From positions 25,818,782 to 25,882,781 of the forward strand of contig NC_065535.1 in NCBI RefSeq assembly GCF_932294415.1: a stretch of DNA of 64,000 nt, read 5' to 3'. A program made the position numbers and the translations under genes. Below the pieces are notes generated by a model. That model was not told the origin of the DNA. It worked only from the letters and a program-made list of their open reading frames with translations, and ran no database searches. The stretch comes from Quercus robur. Lineage: Eukaryota; Streptophyta; Magnoliopsida; Fagales; Fagaceae. This document shows positions 23,919 to 34,894 of the stretch, one piece after another (the stretch's first letter is position 1; the number at the start of each line of letters is the position of its first letter).

Positions 23919-26407
23919 TCAAGGAGCTGTTGGAATACAGATATTCTCAAAGATACCCAGTTGGTCTATGCCGAAACTAAAGCCATTTGAATCATAAGAA
24001 ACGCTGGGAGGATCATGAAGTGCAATTAGTGCTGCCACTAAACCAGCATTGCTCGAAATAGTTGGTTCAGTAAACTGTGGTTTATCCCTTTGGTCTGGTT
24101 CTGCTACCATGGCTCCCAAAAGAACATTTGGATTTGGATCCACAGAGTTTAGCCATCTATCGCCCTCTGCACAAGAGTAATGTTGATTATCCCAAGGGAT
24201 GGAGGAACTCCTGTGGTGAACTTGGGTCGGAAAATGGTCACCAAAGCCATGTAGCTCATCTTCGTTGGATTATCTCCTAGTATGTAATTAACCTGAAAGA
24301 GTGCAATTAAAATGAAGGAAAATTACTGCCTATTCAAATATATGAGCTTTATGAATTAAATTCCATCCATTCTATCAAGCAGCAAGGCTTAATATTCTGA
24401 TATTTTTAATTCTTGCCTGCGAGGCTGCGACATGGAGAAACTCCTCAACATCTTCACAGAAAATCCATCATTGCTACACATCCCACCTGATCTACGCAGA
24501 AGATCAAGGTAGTCACTGTACAATTTGCTGAGAAAAGCTGCTGTTGCCGCAAACTGGAGTGGCGTATCATAATCAGGCTTTAGGAAGATCAATCCACCTA
24601 CATCAAGGAAAGTTATGGGATAGCATGAACAGTTCATATACACAAATGCCCGGAAATTTGTTTCCATATGTACAGACATGTATATTCAAATATGGAATTT
24701 AATTGAACACTCATAGATACAAGTGTCAAAAAGTGCATTTTAGAATAAAAATCCTTTCTACTTGTGTTCACTTTATGCCCCACCAATTACAGAATGTAAT
24801 GTGTTAGATTTTTTTTTTTTCTATTTTAAAATTTGGTTACTTTAAGAAAAAAAAGAAGGAAGTGTGATAAGTTCTGATTACTGGAATATAAAGTGAAATA
24901 CTCAAAATAGAAAGGATTTTTATTAGTGAGTTTCAATATTTACATACGTGTGTATTCAAATATGGAATGCAGTTGAACAGACTTTTACCTTGTGTTTTAT
25001 CGAAGTTCTGATCAGAAAGATAAGAACACATTACAGAGTCAGTCAAGTTTGAAGATGATAATAAAGCATCTTCATATGGGTAACCAACATCATGGAAGAA
25101 TCGAAGTCGTGTTAGCAAAACCTGAAAGACTGCACAAGTTAAGAAATTGCTCTGTGATCCACACCCAACTTATGTATTGTCTTCTAAAATTTTCATATAA
25201 GAATTACCGAATTAGCTGTAAACTTGTTGTTCCAATAAAAAATTCCTTCGTCAAAAGGAATTTTATCCTTCTCAGCATCGTCATATCTTCTGCTAACATC
25301 TTCTAGGTAAGAAGTGTTCCCAGTTGCAAAGAACAACCAAGTTCCTCCCCAAATCAATTCATCTAGGTAGCCAGATGAGTTATAGAAATTTCTTGCTTCT
25401 CCTCCACAGGCATCAACCGTGGTGTAAGTACCCTGCTTCGTAGAGTCTACGTTAGTTGCAAGCTCAAATAACTTCTCTGCTGCATCGACTAAATCTTTGG
25501 AGTAAGCCTGATCATCTTTAAATACCAATGATGCAGCTGATAATGCTGCAACGATTTCCCCAGCTAAATCTGAAGCTGTGATATCACATGTAGAAGCAGG
25601 TCTTTGATAAGTCATGTCTTCTGGCCTTTCCCAACAGTTTATATCATTAGGATTCTTGGAATCATTATTAGCACTTCCAACCTAAAATCACAATGCACAA
25701 AATTAAATCTCCAATGCCAGACTCTAGGAAAAAGGACGAAGGTACAATAGTTATGTATGCTTGCCTGAGAATACAAGATGGGTGCAGCAAAAGTTGCATT
25801 TGGAGGAACAAAATGCTTAAGCAAGTAGTCACTGCCCCATTTGATGATGTCCTTAACATGGTCAAGCTCACCTATATCAGTATACTTTTGATGATATTCG
25901 ATCACAGTCCAACTCAAGAGTGTAACAGTATAAGCTGCAGGGAAACTGAATTTTATATTGTTTCCTGAATCATAAAAACCACCCACAAGGTCATGTGTAC
26001 CAGTTGAGTTCCCATCTTGCAATCCTGAATCTCCTCGAAATTTTACAGGACTGTTACTCGGGTAATTTCCAGCTGAAAAGAACAACTCTTCAGTGAGTCA
26101 CAAGAAAACAATCAAGTTGTATCAAAAAAGGAAAAGAAAAAAATCTTATATTAAATGAAATGCTATGATATATATAACACTTTTGAGCATCAAAAAATGT
26201 TAGAGCTTGGCTTATTGCAAGTGTGAGATTCCTTGAAGTTCCATGTTGGGCATGTTTGTGAGGCAAAAAGTGTATCAATAAGACAAGGGCTAGGACTAGC
26301 AAAATTGCGAAGCCTGAAATGTAAATAAAACGTTTGAAATATTTTTTTGTCTGTGATAATGAGATGAAACTCAATGGATTTTGAATATGAAGAAGGAAGT
26401 GAATCAT
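23919..26407 (-). pseudogene. KORRIGAN-like membrane-anchored GH9 endoglucanase, probably inactive
   Basis: Exons: 26407-26179, 26072-25765, 25681-25208, 25121-24989, 24597-24425, 24292-23919. The family is a plant class A endo-1,4-beta-glucanase acting in cellulose synthesis at the plasma membrane/Golgi. Seen: short cytosolic N-terminus, membrane segment about residues 29-48, then AQKSGNYPSNSPVKFRGDSG, and in exon 6 VHHRSSS and DPNPNVLLGAMVA. Defects: (1) the DAGD motif reads DSGN (Asp111...Asn114), replacing the catalytic base; (2) exon 5 has no GT donor after its in-phase end (CAG at 24425), only a GC site 8 nt on; (3) exon 6 lacks 4 bp near 24247 compared with unit 1, shifting the frame inside YMVGFGDH; (4) a 21-bp in-frame loss removes the NDSFID loop. 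Intron 2 has a GC donor. A sequencing error could explain (3) but not all. Confidence 0.8.
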
Positions 26408-28219
26408 AAGCAGTTTCAGACTTAGGGATGAGGTTCTAGTTGATCTCTATAGAATTCCACTGGCTTGATGAAGGGAGAAGGCGACCAGACTCTTATATTG
26501 TATGAACAAACCTTACAGTGGGCCTTTCTATATCAGAGGAAGACATGGTTTACGAATATGGTATCAGGAGAGAAAAGAAAACATGAAGAAGAAAGAGATT
26601 CAATGCAAAATAGTTGTGATAGCTAGATGGTCTTCTTCTAAGGCCTTTTCTTTCACTTACCGGATAACTCTATAAACAGTAAGGTCCATCGATAATTACA
26701 ATTGAAACCATTTTTTAAAGAAGGTTTTATATTATTAATTCCTGATAAAACAAGAGCCATAATGCTAGCTTGTCTATGTATGTATTAACAGTTGCTGCTA
26801 AAAAGAATTATGGTAGCCTACAAAAAACTTACAGTTTCATATCAGCAGCCATTTAATGTTGGGGACATAATCGTTAATGTATCATATAGGGATATCAGTT
26901 GACACAAAAGTTTAACCAATAGGGTTGGGACCAATTTTGTTATATCAACCACCTACTCTTGTGGTTAGTATCCAATGCAAGAGTTCATCCTATCAAAAAA
27001 ATAAAAATAAAATGTGGTTCACTTAACTAATTATGTCACTCACACGTGAATATTCCCAAAATAATAATAATAATAATAATGAATGCAAAATACATAAGCT
27101 CGTTAGTGGTATGAATTCAAAGACTAAAAATTTAGGAAGTACAGACCCTTTATTTAAGGTGCCGTATCCATGTTGTATTCGTGTCGTACTCATGTCATAT
27201 CAGTGTTATATCGGTCGTTTTATGTTATAATTTTTTATAAATTGCTTATGTTACCATATCCTACCCGTGTCCATACCCATACCGTGCTTCTTAGCTAAAA
27301 ATACATATTCATGATTTCTAATTGATAAGATTCCAAGGAATTTGGATATTATGGACATACTAAGAGATGCTTTGTGGATGGGTGGAATTCTTGAAAACGC
27401 CCAAGAAAAGCCGTCTCAAGTTCAACGATCATCTCAATGCAGTCTCTGTCTGTTGTGCCTTGGAGTAAAGTGTTTGAGAGATATATAGAGACACTTCGCT
27501 GCCTATTGGCCTTTGCAATTTACATTAAAAAAAACCAGGAAGGAAAGCATCTTTTCTATTACAATTTAAAACTATCTTAACTGTCTCTCATTTTGTAACT
27601 CAGCCAGTCAACTCGTAGTGTTGCACTTCCTTGACTTCTGTCTAAGGCGCACACAGTGATGCAAAGATGCTTTGTTGTGCATGGCTATATGTAACATTAT
27701 TTCACTTATATGTAAAATCCAGCTGAGAGAAGCGTTGCATAAGATACTACGGAGATCCACACACTATGATCCAAGAGATTACACACCCTTGGACACTAAG
27801 CACAACCCACATTTTAGAATTAAAGCCCGTTGAATGCCCTTTTGGCTATTCACGTTTTCTCATTCTGACCTGTATACTATAAAAAACTGCACCACCGTTT
27901 AGATTAATTGTTTTAAAACTTGTTACAGATTTTTAATGATAGATATTCTATATTGAATTAAATTTATGGATAACAATAATTACCATCAAATATTGAGGAA
28001 CCCTTGATTTGGTCTATGAAACTTATATTAGATGTGCTAATCTGTTAATTTTTATTTATTTTCTATTTATTTTTAAAATAAACAGAGTGCTGTAGACTTA
28101 TATGGAGTTATAGTTATTTAAATTAACTTTACAACTATAATTGCATGGACAATCACTATTTACCAGGGAGAAGACCCAAAAAGGTGGACTGGAGATGGAA
28201 TGGGCCCAAAGGAGTAACA
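26408..28219. other. intergenic, between divergent GH9 and DUF218 genes
   Basis: Likely holds the GH9 promoter (minus strand). No gene recognised. An (AAT)n run lies at 27060-27081. Segment 27160-27300 has repeated GTATC.ATG/CCGTGTCC wording also seen at 44702-44790, probably an old shared repeat. Confidence 0.55.
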
Positions 28220-28430
28220 GAACAAAGCCCAACCCATAACGTTAACGGGCCACAGAATTTGCAGACACTAAACACAAAGAAAACAGAACAGTAGAAATGC
28301 TGAATACTGTAATTAATGTACCCGTAAAATCTGGTTAGGGCCCTTGTCTTGATGGGCGCAAAAAAATTTCTCAATTTAGTGTTAGTGGACATTAAAGAGA
28401 AGCCACACTTTTGGGCCTTCTAGGTTCTAA
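28220..28430 (+). promoter_or_regulatory. candidate promoter elements (site II-type) for the DUF218 gene
   Basis: Several TGGGCC/GGCCCA-like words cluster here (ATGGGCCCAAAGG near 28200, AAGCCCAACCC near 28226, ACGGGCCACAG near 28245, TTGGGCCTTC near 28411). Such site II elements are known TCP-factor targets in promoters of broadly expressed plant genes. They lie about 550-790 bp before the start codon, so a long leader or leader intron is implied. This is inference only. Confidence 0.4.
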
Positions 28431-28986
28431 GTTCTAACGGAGATCAAAAAATAAAAGGACTGACCACCTCGAAGAACAATCCTTCTCTGGAAATGGAAAT
28501 GAGGAGTATCTTCTTTTTTGTGTTTGTCAAGTCAACAGCCAGAGTTAGCACAAATCACAATCTGAGTTAAAGATTAAACAGTACGTAGAAGCAAACAAGA
28601 TCCTCTCGAAACCTGAATCTTGTCTGAACTAAGAAACCCCAGAATTTTGCATTGTCTTTTTAGTGAGTTCTCTTTCTTTGCTTAATTATCAAATTATCAT
28701 TATTACTCAGATCAGAGATCCATTTGATTCTGCTTCATTAATTCATACCTGCAACTTGATGGATTGATTTTCATTTTCCCTTTACAAAGCTATCAAAATT
28801 TTACAAACCATTCTTTGATGTATGATATGATATCTCTTGCTTTTTTTGTTCAGAGTTGTGTGTGTTTTTGTACCCAAAAAAGAATCGGAAAAATCCATGA
28901 CCCCATTGCTTAATTTGTCTAAATTACCATCTGGGTATGCTTAATTTCACTCCCTTTCCAAACACATAAGCTGGATTCATACTATC

Positions 28987-31900
28987 ATGAAAAATTATTC
29001 ATTTGGGTCTTCTGGGAGTCCAAAGTCTTTCCTTGCATACCCCAAAAAAGGTGGTGACTTTTTTGATTTAGAATCAGGAACTAGTAGACGTATCCGAAAG
29101 CCTAAGAATTCACCCTTTCATCCCATCAAAATGCTTAAATCTTTCGGAACCCGTATTCAGTATTTCTCTAAGCTGCACCCACTTTTAGTTTTCATCATCT
29201 CCTTGTCACTTGGGCTCACAATTCTCATCATATTGTCTCTGTATGAGAGTCATTACCGGATGGTGATTAATAGTTATCAAAAACTCGATGCGGGTTCCGA
29301 TACTTATCCATTTTCAAAGCTTCAGAATCTTGTAATGGTTGCTGGACATTCGGTTTATACGAGTAGTAGCTGTGGGAAAGTTGATAAGGAGGATTCATGG
29401 TTTTTGGAGTCTTATCAGAAGAATCCAGGCCAAGCTTCTACCTTTGTGAGACATATAAAAGAGGGAGTTGATATTGCAGCCAAAGATGATGCAGCTTTGC
29501 TTTTGTTTAGTGGTGGGGAGACTCGGAAAGATGCCGGTCCTCGTAGTGAGGCACAAAGTTATTGGAGTGTTGCTGAATCAGAAGGATGGTTTGGTGAGTG
29601 CATGTGTTATCTTAGTACTTGGCATGCCTGATCTTAAATAGAAAATATTTATAAACTAAGAACTTATTTATTGTTGATTGCTAAAGAAATGTTTCTAATT
29701 TTTGTCTGTTGGATAGAATATAGATTGTACCTGCTCATTTATCTATATACATATTGGCCTAAATTTAGAGTTAGACGTACCAGAGTTCATGGTTATGTTC
29801 AAAAAAGTTTCTCACCTTTTAGTGGAATGGTTGTAATGATCTGCTGAAAAAAGATGCTCGAATTTTGATCAATATAGTATTAATCAAGAACAAAGTGCAT
29901 ACAGTACAAAGCAAAGTAAAACTTCCATGGCATTTGATTTGATTGTATTAAATTTGCAGTTGCTTAGTATCATCATAATGTAATTTGTGTGTTTGATTGT
30001 ATCGTCCCCAATTGTATACATCCTTTATACTTGAGTGACTCTTTTTTTTCAATAAAATTTCATTATCTATAAAAAAAATAAAGAAGTATAATCATAATGT
30101 ATTTAATAACTATTATGTTATGAAATTATCCAAATTTATGTAGTACTAATATATTTTACAACGGTGATAAATGAAGATTAGGAAAAAATTGCACCTCCTG
30201 GAGTAATTTGAGAATGCTGTCTTATTGACCATTGATCTCAGTTTCCATCTGTGAATAAGTAAGCAGTTGTTGGATATCTGATATGAGATCGGCTTAAGGG
30301 TATTTTGGGTATAAACTGATGTAACTGTTGAATAAGTGCTTGTTTGGTATTGCTGAAGGAAGTAGAGCTTTAACTATAGTGTTTTAGTAGAGCTTTTGCA
30401 ATAAAGATCTTTAACAGAAACGAGTTATAGCATTTATAGCTAAGCAAACTACAATGATAAAGTGCTATAGCCTATAAAGTTGTTACTTTGTTTGGTAAGC
30501 AAATTGATAAAGAGCTTTTAAATTTGAGAAAATAGCAAAAGAGGACATAATAAAAGTGTTTTGTATTCTTGAACCCAATTAGTTCAATTGGCAAACTACC
30601 AATCACTTCTTCTAAATCCTGCAGAAGTGTGAGCTTTGTGCATTGGGTACAACATTTCTTTTATTAATATTGATATTATTGTTTTTTATTTTTATTATTA
30701 TTATCATCTCTCTCTCTCTTTTCAAGTTTAAGGGGGTCCTTATAGCTCTTCAGTAAAATTCCCATAAATGTGGTAAATTTTGCTAAAGAGCTTTAAGGGT
30801 CCTTAAAGCTCTTTAAGTCCATCCTCAGCGCAGATCTAAATAGGTGTTCAATAGCTTGATATTCCATAAAGTATATACAAATTCCTTTAGTTTAGTTGCG
30901 ATAGGGTCACATATGTCATGCATTCCTGTGGATCCTTATAACAATCTGTGTGCACTAGAGAATCTGGTTAGCAACTTCTTGTTACAATTGGAGCTGTTGC
31001 ATATGATCTGGTTGTGTCGTCAAATTTAGCATATAGCTCAAATGAATAATCAAATTCAGCATCAAAGTTGGTATTTGAGTTGTTTTCAGATGAACATAAC
31101 ATGGTGAACACTGCTGCTCTGCCACCTCCACTATATCTAAAATCACCAACACCTCTACGGATATTATTTTTGCTGACCCTACTGCCACTGTCACCTCCAG
31201 TATTCCAATCTAATGTTTCCAAATCTACCCTAATCACTCCTACCATAATTACCCTCATTGCTAGTAATGTTAGCAACCCCCTACAGTGTTTACCACTGTA
31301 CCACCACTCCCAGTGCTGTGGTCATCAAAATCTTTGGTCCAAATCTAGAAATACTATTGCATTAGTTTTTGAGTGATAATTTGCTTAAATGGCTTCTTTT
31401 CCTTTTGCTAGGAAGTGAGGATGTTTTTCCTTCATTTCTTACAGTGAAGATCAGAAAGACAATTAGTTTGCTTTTGTTGCTTCTTGTAAGTACTATTTGA
31501 AGCCATAACTAATGGTGCTTGTACCATTGTGCTCTTTGTTTTACTACCAACACGCCCCTTCAAGTGGGGCAACATACCTGTCAAATGGGTTTGAGCTTTG
31601 GATTGCCAGCAAAATTTCATGTTTGTTATGGGTGTAGTTCTTGCTAAATTGGGTTAAGCTGAATTTTCATGTTGCTAATAAATAGTCTGGATAACTGCAA
31701 TGGATGACAGAACAACATCTCCATTGAATGGTTTTCTGTTAGCCTTGAGTTGTTGATTGTTGTTTTATAACAATGGAAACTCGATAGATTAAACATTGTT
31801 TATTTGTATGGTAGAGTTTTTTCTGGTACATGAAAGCTGTAAACTATCTGATTCTTATGCTATTGATATGCAACTTATGCTATGACTGCTTTTATAGGCA

Positions 31901-33493
31901 GTGAAGAAAATGTGAGATGGAGGGCACTCACAGAAGAGCATGCAAGGGACAGTTTCGAGAATCTTCTCTTTAGTGTGTGTCGTTTCCGAGAGCTTACTGG
32001 GACATATCCTTACAACATAACCGTAAGCCCCTTCTACTGGAAGCTTTATTATTATTATTTTTATTTATTCTCTTTTCTAGTGTTTTCTTTTGGGGCTAAA
32101 TACGTGTATGTACATGAGATTGGATAAAGTTGAGAAAAAAGAAAAAACCAAAAAAAAAAAAAAAAACGAATCATTAGACACTTTTATCTAAGTTTTCATT
32201 CCCTCTTATAATAGATGGGATCACAGTACAGAATAGTGACTATAAATCCGTATAATTTCTGTACATCAATAAAGGTTTCAGACATAACATAAGCATTTCC
32301 TTTGGGCCAGAAGAAGAAAAGAAAAAAGAGAGGAGGGGCAGGGGGTTGAGAGGGGGCATGATCATTCCCCCAAATTTAGATTTAGGGGATTATGAAATAT
32401 AAATAACTTATGATTCTATGAAAACTATAATAAAGTCAATTATTCAAGTTTTTTACTTTGTTTTTGTGTGATTGGAGTTGCCCATGATCATCAAATCAAA
32501 TGTACACTAATATTGTAAATACTTTTGACTTGTATCACTGGGTATCAGTTGCTGAAATGTACACATTGTGTCAACGAAGTGAGACTCATTCTTCAGAACA
32601 TTTTTTAAATTGGTGGTAAAGGTTACTAAATAAGTGTCTAAAATGCTGATATTTATTGTGTAAAAGTTCTGTCATACTGTAAGAGAACACGCTTTTTTTT
32701 TTTTTTTTCCTCTGAAGTTTATACCCAATTTACTTGTCAAAATTATGACCTCGTTGATGCATTCAGCCATGTACAACCACTTTTCTCGATAATGTATCAT
32801 GTCCTTTATTATTATTATTTTTTTCTTATTCAAATCATGCCTACTACAAGTTAGGTATTTTATTAATTTTTAATTGTTGCTTGAAAATTTCTGCAAGTTA
32901 TATTTGAATTGAAACAACTTTTTTCTCCTTGAGTGATGCGACAACCTTGTCTGTTCGCCAAAGTAATGCACATGATCTTGATAATATCAGATGTGAGTGC
33001 AGACTGCAGAGAGATGAAAGACATTTGTCTTCCATTATGATACTTTAATAAAGACTCCCAACTCAGAGTCTTTTTCACCACAGCAGCTTTATACCCCCCA
33101 CCACCCCTTTTCACCTTTCAGGGTTCTGACTTTCATATTGATTTCTTTGTACATTGGGATCAGGTTGTAAGTTATGATTTTAAGGAAGAGAGATTTGCAC
33201 ATCTACATCGGACTGCAATTGGATTTCCAGAGTCAAGATTCTTCTACTTAGGCACCCCAGCTTCATCTACTTCAAAAGAAGCAGCTCTGAAAGGTGAGGC
33301 ATTGGTGCGGGCTCAATTCCTAGGAGATCCATATGGCTGTCAAGGTTCACTCTATCGGAAAAGACTTGGTCGTGATCCTTTTCACCGGTCAATACCTTAT
33401 CCTAATGGGTGCCCTGAGATTAAAGATCTGTTCAGATATTGTGGGGCAGGTCCCTTTCCAGGTTCCCTTCCTTGGGTTAGTAAAATTAGTTAG
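28987..33493 (+). CDS. DUF218-domain single-pass membrane protein
   Basis: Three GT-AG exons, 28987-29593, 31898-32022, 33164-33493 (1062 nt, 353 residues). A basic N-terminal tail is followed by a membrane segment at about residues 65-86 (PLLVFIISLSLGLTILIILS) and a lumenal/extracytosolic DUF218 domain with LVMVAGHSVY (about 115-124) and LLLFSGGETRKDAGPRSEAQ (about 171-190), then GFPESRFFY and YPNGCPEI near the C-terminus. The family is conserved in plants and fungi; its biochemical role is not established to my knowledge. Exon phases agree, and no lesion is seen. The last exon contains the left breakpoint of tandem duplication B, so the final 46 nt and 3' UTR are also found after 47301. Introns of 2.3 and 1.1 kb contain no gene I recognise; 30325-30830 in intron 1 looks repeat-derived. 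Confidence 0.88.
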
Positions 33494-34894
33494 AATTTTT
33501 TTCTACCTTGATATGTAACATAGGATGAATCCACCAATACAGCCAGAAAGAGGTGCTTAGCCTGACAATAATGTAATTCTTTGTAATAAACGTATTATAA
33601 TCAATTTGTTGAAAAATGAAAAGAGAAAATTAGTGTGGTTGCTTGGAGAAAATATGTAGAAGTATGTTGGGTAAGTGTATGCTCTGTTTGGTTGTGGATC
33701 TCAAGACGCTAATCATATTCATTGCCTCCATGGTGTGCATTGTATTTGCTCTTGAAATTGACAAATATCATTTTATTGTGATATTAATTTTCACATGTTG
33801 AAAGGTTTATATGGTGTCACTTTCATTTTAAATCGATTACTTGTATACCTTTAAATCTGTCAAAAACTATATGTTAACAACAAAATGACCTTTGTCCTTG
33901 AAATAAAACCGGTCATTAATCTTCTTACTGCCCTTGCGATAACTGTCCTAATCAAATTCTCAAAACATTTCGTTAGATTAAGAATTGAAGGAAGGATATC
34001 TTATAGCAAACTTCACTCTGAATACAAAAGAATTATACATTTGCACTAAAGAATTTATTTATACATGAAAGGAGTGGAACAAATAGACTCAGAATATGAA
34101 CGAAAAGAGAGGAACAAATTCTCGTTTTGGGAAGCATGGAAATTCTTAAATTTCAATGGTTCCCAATTTTGAAGGAATCCTTTTGCACATAAAGTTAGTG
34201 GCGGAAGATTTTGGCGTCAGTCAATTTTTTGATTCTGCAAGTGTCCTATATTGTTGTAGGGCAAAGCATGTTGGACGTGAGCAATAATTTTGTAATATGG
34301 GAGTACAGTGATGGTACTCGCTCCTTTCACACAATAATGAGTCTCGTTAATGAGATTCATGGCAAGATCCATTATTTATGTGGGAGGAAGGAATATTATA
34401 TCATTATATTATGAGAATACTAAATACCCAATAATTTTCTGTTGGGCAATGATGTACACATTTGCGGAGAATTTAATCAACTCAGGTGAATGTATTGAAA
34501 TTAACAAAGGAAAAAGTTTAAAAATCCTATCATTATGTAGATAAAACTAGTGATAGAAACAAGAGTACAATGCTTTATTCATAATATATAATTCGAGGGA
34601 ATTTGAACTTTGGCTTGCTTGGTTTCAAAAAGGTAGTGTATCCACTTTTCATTTTCTTTATTTTATATTCAAAACCTGAATTTGAATATAGATAAAAGCA
34701 CCTATTTTCACATTTAATAGTGTTTGGTAAGTTGTTTTGTAAGTTGTTTTGAATATATAATTTGGGTATAGAATATATCATATCCGGATTTGGTCATTAT
34801 TTTTTATTAAAAAAAAAAAGTAACTTTTCTCACTCACATACATCACTAAAAAAAAAAAAAAAAAGCAACCTTTTGTTTTCATAATATTTACGAA
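33494..34894. other. intergenic, no gene recognised
   Basis: AT-rich. Short open frames at 34211-34414 and 34350-34544 recur in unit 4 (54650-54989) only because the whole segment is duplicated. Their products resemble nothing I know. Confidence 0.55.
33585..33590 (+). terminator. candidate poly(A) signal of the DUF218 gene
   Basis: AATAAA lies 92 nt after the stop codon in a T/A-rich context. It is copied at 47439-47444, where it now lies downstream of the truncated FAR1-like gene. Confidence 0.5.

Larger units (their letters stand above)
15141..25520. repeat. tandem duplication A, unit 2
   Basis: Second direct copy of the 4785-15140 segment. Content private to this unit: a MULE-like insertion (18254-20971), a probable solo LTR (21416-23342) and a MITE (23349-23562). 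It keeps the GH9 exon 5 region lost from unit 1. Confidence 0.9.

Noticed and set aside
32863-33114. Minus-strand frame inside DUF218 intron 2
   Set aside because: It sits in an intron, with low complexity at one end and no recognisable domain.
34211-34544. Open frames conserved between units 3 and 4
   Set aside because: The whole region is duplicated, so conservation is expected; there is no recognisable product.
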